Shown: in pieces, positions 1 through 5,401 of the stretch | Layout of the letters: the number at the start of each line of letters is the position of its first letter | Numbering within the stretch: position 1 is the stretch's first letter | DNA from: an uncultured Bacteroidales bacterium | GTDB taxonomy: Bacteria; Bacteroidota; Bacteroidia; Bacteroidales; F082 | Length of the DNA: 5,401 nt | Assembly: GCA_937884015.1 (NCBI GenBank) | Contig: CALGBV010000159.1 | Location: 1 to 5,401 of the forward strand | Direction of reading: 5' to 3' | The notes under the pieces: model-generated | Told to the model about the DNA's origin: nothing | The model's database searches: none | What the model saw: the letters and a program-made list of their open reading frames with translations, nothing else | Program-made: the position numbers and the translations under genes

Positions 1-1
1 A

Positions 2-3000
2 CTGCGTTGGATTCAACCTTGCGACATTGATGGAGACGGATGTGATGAAGTGCTTTTGTATGGTGATTTTCCATCAGCGCATTCTTCGCCTGAGCATATC
101 AATGTCATAGTGTGGTTTAGTGTCTACAAACTGGTGCAGTCATCAACCGGCAGGGAGAAAGTCGCAGATGTTGCCGGTTCGGACGATATGAAAACAGAAA
201 GCTCTTTGTCTAATTCTCCGTATAGGGATATGGTATATTCCTTTGAGCCGATAGTTGAAGATTGGCGTTTATTTGCAAACAATGGTGACCAAGGATTTAA
301 CATTGATTACGGAGAAAAAAACTATTCATTCATTGTAGGCGATTTCATGGGGAGAGGGAAGCAGGACTTTATTTTTGCTTATCCTTATAAGCCTTTTAGG
401 TATTTTTCATACGACAAGGATTTAGGATATGTTACCATGACAGAAGCTGCAGCCGACTGGAATGCGATAAACTATATCCCTGGTGATTTTAATGGTGATG
501 GCAGAACGGAAGTCTGGTTTGATAGCGGTTTTGATGACGAGCCTGGACTTATTGTCAGCGTATATGTCAATCCAGATGGAAATTATACTTGGGCACCTGT
601 CTGCAGAAATTTCTCCGACCGCTGGCAGAGACATTTTGTGGGTGATTTCAATGGTGACGGACATGCCGATTTCCTGAAATATGACATAGGAAGGAAAGAG
701 TGGAAAGTCATCTTGTTCAAAGGCAATACGTATTTTTATCCGATATACGATGTTACCGATATAATGCGTGAGTGTTTCGGCAATGGCGATCCTGGCGACT
801 ATGCCTATTCCATTGAAGGAAGGGAAAATCTGAAGCGTTATTTGGAAATTACTGACATGGATGGCGACGGAAAATCCGACATTGTGATGAGAAACGATTC
901 TTTGGATTTGGTGGCATTATACGGCCCTGTAACAGAACGTGGCTTTGAAAGAAAAGAAATCTTTAATGGACATGAAATCGGCTTCGACCGAGGAGATGCT
1001 TGTGGTCTATGTGCTGGCAATTTCCTTGGGCAGGAAAATGCCGCCGTTTTAGGCAGTGTCAATTTGTATTCGATGCCTCAGCACTCCACCTATTACAATG
1101 CCAAGACCATCACCGACGGTATGGGTAACGAAGTGGCTTTCGATTATGACTATTTGGTCAACAACCCGATGAAACCTGACGGAAACATCTATAGCATCAA
1201 TGAAATAGGCGTAAACCAAGGCCCGTTCGACATCTACAATGTCCCGATTCCGATTCGTGCCGTCAAGTCGGTTTGTACGACCAATGTAAAAGTGAGCGGC
1301 GAGACCATGCCAATTTCCAAGACCGATTACACCTACGCCAATGCTATGGTGCATAAGTTTGGACGTGGATTCCTTGGCTTCAAGAAAATCACCAATGAAA
1401 CCAGTCTGGTGGAAAGGGCGACCAAAGATATGACGGAGGCAACCCGCAAGATTGGGAAGACTGAGAAAACCTTCTGTTTCAAGCCGATGGGCGTTCACCC
1501 TATGGCAGTTCTGACAGCAGAATCTGTATTCCGTTACAAGTCCAATGATGAATGTGTCTTGACGGCAACCACGCAATATGAATACCAGAAGTTCATCTGC
1601 AAGCTTGACATGGGATTGTCGAATAACCCTAACAGCAAGAAGCTGCTGACTTTCATGCCTGTGGTCAAGAGAACTGAGACCAGCAATTTCGAACTGCTGG
1701 GCGAAAGAAACGGCTTGTTGCGCCGAAGCATCACCGAAAACCAGTACAACCGCATTGAATCAGGCGTTGATGCGTATTATGTGAACACCGTCCAAATGAC
1801 CAACTCAAAGCAGGGGACGGATGGGACTGAAGTCTATTCCGTGGAACAGTGCGAATACCAGTCGGAAACAGCGACGCAATATGAAGAGGATATTACCGGT
1901 CAAAACCAATGGATTATCAACCGTCCTCATTCCGTCAGCACTTTAATGAAACGGAAAACTTCAGGATTCCAGGATTCCAAGTCGCTGGTCATCTATTCGT
2001 ATGACCGCGTTTTCAGGCGTCTGCCGAAAACGGTGACAACCTACCCAAGCGGGCAGGAAACGAACACCGACAGGCTGGCAACCAAGGTGACCTACACCTA
2101 CACTAATGGCCATGTCGAGACGGAAACCTTGTCGGCACCGAACAACCCTAACGACCCGAATTTGGCTCCGAGAACTACCAGTTACGGTTACGATCCGCGC
2201 TTCCGCTTCGTCACTAATACGACCAACCCAATGGGCTATGTTTCGGCTTCGACCTACGATGAAGTGTACGGCGAACTGAAGACCACAACCGACTGCAACG
2301 GCTATGGCACCTACAGCGAAGATGTGGAACATCTCGGCGTGACCACCCGCACCTACGATTTGGACACACAAGGCAACCGCATCAAGGGAACGGAATCCGT
2401 AACTGCCTTGCGGTGGCTGGGAGAAGTCATGAAACAAAAATTTGCATCAGATCTTCCCGATGCCCTTTATTACTCATGGACGAAAAGCACTGGCAGTGCT
2501 CCAAGCATTACGCTTTACGATGCGGCAGGTCGCGCCTTGCGCTCCGTTTCATACGGTCTGACTATGCAAGATGTCGTTTTCAAGGATACGCAATATGACC
2601 GATGGAGCCGGGTGAGCTGTGAAAGCGAGCCATATTTCAGTGGAAATGCTCCCGACAAATGGACGAATTTCACCTACGACAATTTCGACCGCGTCGTCCG
2701 CACCGATTATCCGAAATTTAATCTAATGGAAGATGAAGTGAACGTGACCTATTATCCTTCCACCGAAACCACTTACCAGGATCTTACCTCAACGACAAAA
2801 ACGGGCGTAAGGCTGTCTTTAAATGGTGACTTCGTTAAATCGCACACCACAAGCACCACCCTGAACTTCATGGGTTGGACTGACAGCAATGTGGAGGAAC
2901 TGGAAGAGGGTGAAAACACCACCTCATACGAATACAATGCCGACGGTAGCCTTGCATGGACGGAAGTGAACGGTCGCGATTTCACCAGGGTAAGCATGAT

Positions 3001-5401
3001 CTACGACAATGCCGGCAACCGCATCGCGCTGCGCGACCCCGACTATGGCACCGTGAGCGAAGTGTATGACGCTTTCGGGCAGCTGAAATCGTCAATCACT
3101 CCAAAACGTGACATCACTACATACGAATACGACCTCTTGGGCAGACAGACCAAACGCACCGAAACCGACAGGTCGGTAACTCCCGCCACCGTTGAAGTTA
3201 CCGACTGGAACTACTCCACCGAGGAGGGAAAGAAAGGCTTGCTCGACAACATCAGTTTCGCCGACCGCCAGACCATTGCCTATACTTACGACGGCAACAA
3301 TTACAACCGCCTTTCGGAAGTCAGCGAAACACGTTCAAACGAGACCTACGAAACCAGCTACGATTACGAAAACACTGCTTTCCCGTTGCGCGTGACCACG
3401 GTGCATTACCCGACTGGCTATTCCGTAACCAAGGAATATGATGAAAACACAGGCCGACTGCACCAAATAAGGCATGGCGATGATGCCTTATGGACAACCA
3501 ATAAGGCAAATGAATATGGACAAATCACAAAGTTTACCCTTGGCAACGGAGTGACCTCCTTCTATACTTACGACGACCGCCATCTCCTGAAATCTCAGGT
3601 TTCAGAAAAAGATGACCATAAAATTCAGGATTTTAGCTATACCTACGATATTTTTGCTAATTTAGCCGCGCGAACAGAGAACAAATATGCCATGCCGATT
3701 ACCGAGAGCTTCACATACGACAAGCTGAACCGCCTGACGGCAGTCACCCTCAATGGCGCAGCCACCGGCGCGACGGACTACGATGCCTACGGGCGCATCC
3801 TCTCGAAGACCGAAGGAGGCCGAACCGTGTTTTCCGATGCCGTTTATTACGATGTCAACAAGCCTCATGCCGTGAGGGACATTCTGGGAACCGGCGAAGT
3901 GCCTATCGAGCCACACACCATCGACTACACCATGTTCGACAAGGTGAAGGAAATCAGGCAGGGGAACCTGAAGTATGTGTTTGATTACGGCTACGACCAC
4001 CAGCGGACGAAGATGACGCATACCTACAACGGCATCCTGCAATACCAGAAGACCTATGTCGGCAACTGCGAGTATTATAACATGGGAGGCCGAAGGAGTG
4101 TCACCTACCTGAGCGGCCCGATGGGTGTGTTTGCCTACGCCGAGAGCAACGGAAACGGCTTTGCGCTCAAGTATGTCCACAAAGACCATCTTGGTTCGTG
4201 GACGACCACCACCGGTGAAGATGGCGAAATCTACGTGGAGCAGAGTTTCGATGCCTGGGGCAATCCCCGTAACCCGGAAACATGGACACAGTATGCCATT
4301 CCAGAGCCACGTCTTGACCGCGGTTTCACCGGCCACGAACATCTGATAAAGATTGATGGCTACATGCGTTATTTCGGTCTCATCAACATGAACGGCCGCA
4401 TGTATGATCCCGTGATGAGCAGTTTCCTTTCGGTAGACAACTATGTGCAAAGCCCCGAGAACTCGCAGAACTTCAACAGGTATGCTTACTGCTTGAATAA
4501 TCCTTTGAAATATACGGATCCGAGCGGGGAAGTTTTTGGCATTGATGATGCCATTATCATTGCAGGTGTGGCAATTGGTGCGTATGTTGGTGGAAGCATT
4601 GCCAATAACACATACAACCCTGTAAATTGGGAATGGGGTTCTGGCAAAACTTGGGGATACATGATTGGTGGAGGTCTTGTCGGAGGCTTGAGTGCATGGG
4701 CGGGAACAGCCGTTACAGCATCTGGCATTCCTTTTGCCAACACATTGGGAATTGTGGCTTCATCTTCCTTAAATTCTATTGGAACCTATGTTTATTCAGG
4801 AGGACAGACAGACTTGTCCATAGGATTTGGATTTGCTTCGTATAATATAACAAAAAACGAATGGGGATATTTAGGGAAGGAAGGCAATAGTACTCTTGAA
4901 AACATTGGTTATGGATTGGGTGCTTTAGCTAATGTGCAAGATTTGTTTGCTGGATATAGTGGAACAAATATCCAAGTTAAGTCAAGAAAGGACTTGTTTG
5001 GACATAGTGAATTGGGAGAATATAGCAACAATGGTGTATACCAAAATGGCGATGCTTTAGTTTCAGTTGGTCCCGACCAATACTGTACTCCAGAAACTAT
5101 GGAACGATATAGGAGCATGATAGAAGGAGTTGATGTAAATACAAATTTAGGTTTTGAAATGCCTTTTGTTAAAGCCACATTACAAGGACAATCTTTCCCT
5201 GGAAAGAATATTTCAATGATTCAGTTAGATGATCCACAATTTGTTACAAATCTCTATAATGTAAGTGGAAAGATTATGCGTAAAATGACCACCAATCTCA
5301 ATAATGGCAGGAACTTGCTTAATATTGGACCACTTAAATATGGCTTGTTTAATGGCTGTGTAAACCATACTTCAAGGGCGTTGGCTTATTCTGGTGTTCT
5401 G
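2..5401 (+). CDS. RHS/YD-repeat giant protein with FG-GAP/VCBS propeller and polymorphic C-terminal tip; partial at both ends
   Basis: Frame 2 reads 1800 codons without a stop and covers the window, so start and end both lie outside. The order is FG-GAP/VCBS loops (residues 8-352), a SpvB/TcdB-like middle region (about 354-663), YD repeats (about 664-1392), the RHS-core closing module (1393-1509, ending YTDPSG) and a variable tip (1510-1800, unfinished). In known TcB-TcC and Rhs proteins such repeats form a hollow beta-shell that holds a toxic C-terminal domain, and the core releases the tip by self-cleavage; that this protein does the same is inference. The first in-frame ATG (base 188) lies inside coding sequence and is not a start. 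Secretion route and target cannot be seen: no signal peptide, PAAR or VgrG-binding region is in the window. An RHS-family surface or wall-associated protein without toxicity is the main alternative. Family call is very secure; toxin role is probable. Confidence 0.95.
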   Translation, partial: MRWIQPCDIDGDGCDEVLLYGDFPSAHSSPEHINVIVWFSVYKLVQSSTGREKVADVAGSDDMKTESSLSNSPYRDMVYSFEPIVEDWRLFANNGDQGFNIDYGEKNYSFIVGDFMGRGKQDFIFAYPYKPFRYFSYDKDLGYVTMTEAAADWNAINYIPGDFNGDGRTEVWFDSGFDDEPGLIVSVYVNPDGNYTWAPVCRNFSDRWQRHFVGDFNGDGHADFLKYDIGRKEWKVILFKGNTYFYPIYDVTDIMRECFGNGDPGDYAYSIEGRENLKRYLEITDMDGDGKSDIVMRNDSLDLVALYGPVTERGFERKEIFNGHEIGFDRGDACGLCAGNFLGQENAAVLGSVNLYSMPQHSTYYNAKTITDGMGNEVAFDYDYLVNNPMKPDGNIYSINEIGVNQGPFDIYNVPIPIRAVKSVCTTNVKVSGETMPISKTDYTYANAMVHKFGRGFLGFKKITNETSLVERATKDMTEATRKIGKTEKTFCFKPMGVHPMAVLTAESVFRYKSNDECVLTATTQYEYQKFICKLDMGLSNNPNSKKLLTFMPVVKRTETSNFELLGERNGLLRRSITENQYNRIESGVDAYYVNTVQMTNSKQGTDGTEVYSVEQCEYQSETATQYEEDITGQNQWIINRPHSVSTLMKRKTSGFQDSKSLVIYSYDRVFRRLPKTVTTYPSGQETNTDRLATKVTYTYTNGHVETETLSAPNNPNDPNLAPRTTSYGYDPRFRFVTNTTNPMGYVSASTYDEVYGELKTTTDCNGYGTYSEDVEHLGVTTRTYDLDTQGNRIKGTESVTALRWLGEVMKQKFASDLPDALYYSWTKSTGSAPSITLYDAAGRALRSVSYGLTMQDVVFKDTQYDRWSRVSCESEPYFSGNAPDKWTNFTYDNFDRVVRTDYPKFNLMEDEVNVTYYPSTETTYQDLTSTTKTGVRLSLNGDFVKSHTTSTTLNFMGWTDSNVEELEEGENTTSYEYNADGSLAWTEVNGRDFTRVSMIYDNAGNRIALRDPDYGTVSEVYDAFGQLKSSITPKRDITTYEYDLLGRQTKRTETDRSVTPATVEVTDWNYSTEEGKKGLLDNISFADRQTIAYTYDGNNYNRLSEVSETRSNETYETSYDYENTAFPLRVTTVHYPTGYSVTKEYDENTGRLHQIRHGDDALWTTNKANEYGQITKFTLGNGVTSFYTYDDRHLLKSQVSEKDDHKIQDFSYTYDIFANLAARTENKYAMPITESFTYDKLNRLTAVTLNGAATGATDYDAYGRILSKTEGGRTVFSDAVYYDVNKPHAVRDILGTGEVPIEPHTIDYTMFDKVKEIRQGNLKYVFDYGYDHQRTKMTHTYNGILQYQKTYVGNCEYYNMGGRRSVTYLSGPMGVFAYAESNGNGFALKYVHKDHLGSWTTTTGEDGEIYVEQSFDAWGNPRNPETWTQYAIPEPRLDRGFTGHEHLIKIDGYMRYFGLINMNGRMYDPVMSSFLSVDNYVQSPENSQNFNRYAYCLNNPLKYTDPSGEVFGIDDAIIIAGVAIGAYVGGSIANNTYNPVNWEWGSGKTWGYMIGGGLVGGLSAWAGTAVTASGIPFANTLGIVASSSLNSIGTYVYSGGQTDLSIGFGFASYNITKNEWGYLGKEGNSTLENIGYGLGALANVQDLFAGYSGTNIQVKSRKDLFGHSELGEYSNNGVYQNGDALVSVGPDQYCTPETMERYRSMIEGVDVNTNLGFEMPFVKATLQGQSFPGKNISMIQLDDPQFVTNLYNVSGKIMRKMTTNLNNGRNLLNIGPLKYGLFNGCVNHTSRALAYSGVL
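20..1060 (+). repeat. FG-GAP/VCBS (integrin-alpha-like) protein repeats, calcium-binding beta-propeller region
   Basis: Six copies of a loop of the form G/D-D-x-D/N-G-D-G-x-x-D are visible: DIDGDGCDE (residues 8-16), GDFMGRGKQD (113-122), GDFNGDGRTE (161-170), GDFNGDGHAD (214-223), TDMDGDGKSD (284-293) and GNFLGQENAA (339-348). Spacing is about 48-70 residues except for one gap of about 106, which may hide a degenerate copy. The Asp/Asn ladder of copies 1, 3, 4 and 5 can bind calcium; copies 2 and 6 have lost several ligands (MGRG, LGQE). Such blades build the propeller of integrin-alpha, SpvB and TcB proteins, and in TcB this propeller closes the toxin shell. More blades probably lie upstream. 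This part is AT-rich compared with the YD shell. Confidence 0.88.
1061..1990 (+). other. SpvB/TcdB-type middle region linking propeller to YD shell
   Basis: Residues about 354-663 follow the last propeller loop. They open with LYSMPQHSTYYNAKTITDGM, continuing GNEVAFDYDYLV (TITDGMGN at 369-376), and reach YTYANAMVHKFGRGFLGFKK, where GRGFLGF is residues 454-460. A 'solve for the trailing terms' block of this kind (ITDGxGN plus FxYxY, then GRGFLGF) is what I expect between the VCBS part and the RHS repeats of TcB/SpvB-like proteins, and in Bacteroidales RHS proteins. The rest (residues about 461-663) is rich in beta-forming Thr, Tyr and Val and has no catalytic motif that I recognise. It may form the first strands of the shell. 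Its limits are approximate. Confidence 0.65.
1991..4177 (+). repeat. YD-repeat (RHS) shell
   Basis: About fifteen YD-type units are spread over residues 664-1392. Tyr-Asp pairs occur at 667-668, 730-731, 752-753, 839-840 (LYDAAGRAL), 892-893 (TYDNFDRVV), 1001-1002 (YDNAGNRI), 1022-1023 (YDAFGQLK), 1043-1044 (YDLLGRQT), 1096-1097, 1120-1121, 1146-1147 (YDENTGRL), 1190-1191, 1215-1216, 1239-1240 (YDKLNRLT) and 1260-1261 (YDAYGRIL). The best copies follow YDxxGRxxxxT with spacing near 21-25 residues, for example 1191, 1216, 1240 and 1261. In solved TcB-TcC and Rhs structures such repeats form a spiral beta-strip that walls off a chamber around the C-terminal domain. This stretch is clearly richer in G+C than both ends of the gene. 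Confidence 0.93.
4178..4528 (+). other. RHS-repeat-associated core, closing module ending in DPSG
   Basis: This is the most conserved part of RHS proteins. Visible in order are HKDHLGS (residues 1393-1399), FDAWGNPRN (1416-1424), GFTGHEHL (1441-1448), NGRMYDP (1464-1470), FLSVDNYVQ (1475-1483) and NRYAYCLNNPLKYTDPSG (1492-1509). In TcC and Rhs proteins the C-terminal plug of the shell is an aspartic autoprotease that cuts just after the DPxG motif. By position, D1469 and D1479 are candidates for its paired aspartates, and cleavage would fall near G1509-E1510. The assignment of these residues is inference, and the usual DPxGL is DPSGE here. The SSFLSVDNYVQ wording, in place of the GRFLSPD seen in many RHS proteins, is a form I associate with Bacteroidales. 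Confidence 0.92.
4529..4840 (+). other. Glycine-zipper hydrophobic segment at the start of the variable tip
   Basis: Right after the core, residues 1517-1534 (AIIIAGVAIGAYVGGSIA) are hydrophobic with a perfect GxxxGxxxG zipper at G1522, G1526 and G1530. A second stretch, 1553-1575, carries G1552xxxG1556 and G1557xxxG1561, and a third weaker one lies at 1578-1598. Glycine zippers favour helix packing in membranes. Similar segments often sit between the RHS core and the toxic domain of polymorphic toxins, where they are suspected of helping delivery. Whether these segments insert into a membrane, or only pack inside the shell, cannot be told from sequence. Confidence 0.6.
4841..5401 (+). other. 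C-terminal tip domain, candidate permuted papain-like (NlpC/P60-LRAT-type) enzyme; cut by window edge
   Basis: After ENIGYGLGALANVQDLFAG (residues 1633-1651), a linker form I recall from Bacteroidales RHS tips, comes FGHSEL (1666-1671), then LVSVGPD (1686-1692), and near the edge KYGLFNGCVNHTSRALAYSG (1779-1798). In circularly permuted papain-like domains (LRAT, PPPDE, YiiX/YaeF, DUF4105-like) a G-H-[ST] histidine precedes the catalytic cysteine, which sits in an N-C-x-x-[HF] helix start. H1668 and C1786, 118 residues apart, fit that order, although the motif reads NGC rather than NC. Such enzymes cut or transfer acyl or peptide bonds; no substrate can be inferred. The fold call is my inference. 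The tip is AT-rich, unlike the shell before it, which suggests an exchanged module. The domain end, stop codon and any immunity gene lie downstream. Confidence 0.5.

Noticed and set aside
188..190. First in-frame ATG as a possible start codon
   Set aside because: A good calcium loop (residues 8-16) is already encoded upstream in the same frame, so the gene starts before the window.
483..677. Short forward open frame overlapping two propeller loops
   Set aside because: It is out of frame with the 1800-codon gene. The in-frame reading gives clear FG-GAP loops at the same bases, while this one gives nothing known.
1049..1576. Antisense open frame of 175 codons on the minus strand
   Set aside because: It is opposite the SpvB/TcdB-like region of the continuous forward gene, has no family motif and no room for its own promoter or intergenic space.
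1963..1978. Perfect tandem copy of an 8-base unit (aggattcc twice), a possible slippage site for phase variation
   Set aside because: Two units are too few for a contingency locus. The frame is open on both sides and the encoded residues fit the gene.
1961..2437. Antisense open frame of 158 codons on the minus strand
   Set aside because: It is a shadow of the forward YD-repeat coding frame and its protein is not recognisable.
3662..4450. Antisense open frame of 262 codons on the minus strand
   Set aside because: It lies fully opposite the most conserved part of the YD/RHS core. Its translation shows no recognisable domain and a composition expected from the mirror of a GC-rich coding strand.
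2..5401. CRISPR arrays, tRNA or rRNA genes, insertion-sequence ends, promoters and terminators
   Set aside because: None was seen. The whole window is continuous coding sequence, and the repeats present are protein-level repeats of one gene.

Overview
The whole 5401-base window is the inside of one very large protein gene. Forward frame 2 (first codon at base 2) is open from edge to edge: 1800 sense codons, with no stop, no credible start and no intergenic DNA. Residue numbers here count codons from base 2 (residue n begins at base 3n-1). The gene starts upstream and ends downstream of the window, so signal peptide, promoter, stop codon, terminator and any partner gene are out of sight.

The protein is an RHS/YD-repeat polymorphic-toxin-type giant protein, laid out like a fused TcB-TcC (Tc toxin 'cocoon'). 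In order it has: (1) an FG-GAP/VCBS (integrin-alpha-like) beta-propeller region with DxDGDG-type calcium loops, about bases 20-1060; (2) a connecting region resembling the middle part of SpvB/TcdB-type proteins, with the motifs TITDGMGN and GRGFLGF, about 1061-1990; (3) a long YD-repeat shell, about 1991-4177; (4) the conserved RHS-core closing module, from KDHLGS to YTDPSG, bases 4178-4528; (5) a variable C-terminal tip from 4529 to the window edge. The tip opens with a glycine-zipper hydrophobic region and continues into a domain with a GHS histidine motif and a later N-x-C-x-x-H motif. I read that domain tentatively as a circularly permuted papain-like (NlpC/P60-LRAT type) enzyme domain, cut by the window edge.

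The likely host is a member of the Bacteroidota, probably a gut Bacteroidales (Bacteroides/Prevotella-like). The basis is the form of the closing module (MYDPVMSSFLSVDNYVQ, then NRYAYCLNNPLKYTDPSG) and of the tip segment (ENIGYGLGALANVQDLFAG), both of which I recognise as Bacteroidales styles of RHS protein. This is recognition from memory, not a search result.

Base composition falls into three zones. The propeller part and the tip are AT-rich, while the YD shell is GC-rich (hand counts of single 60-base lines: 22/60 G+C at 181-240, 40/60 at 3001-3060, 19/60 at 5221-5280). This fits a modular gene whose conserved shell carries an exchangeable tip. By analogy with Tc and Rhs proteins, the propeller would close the shell, the YD repeats would wrap the tip, and the closing module would release it by self-cleavage.
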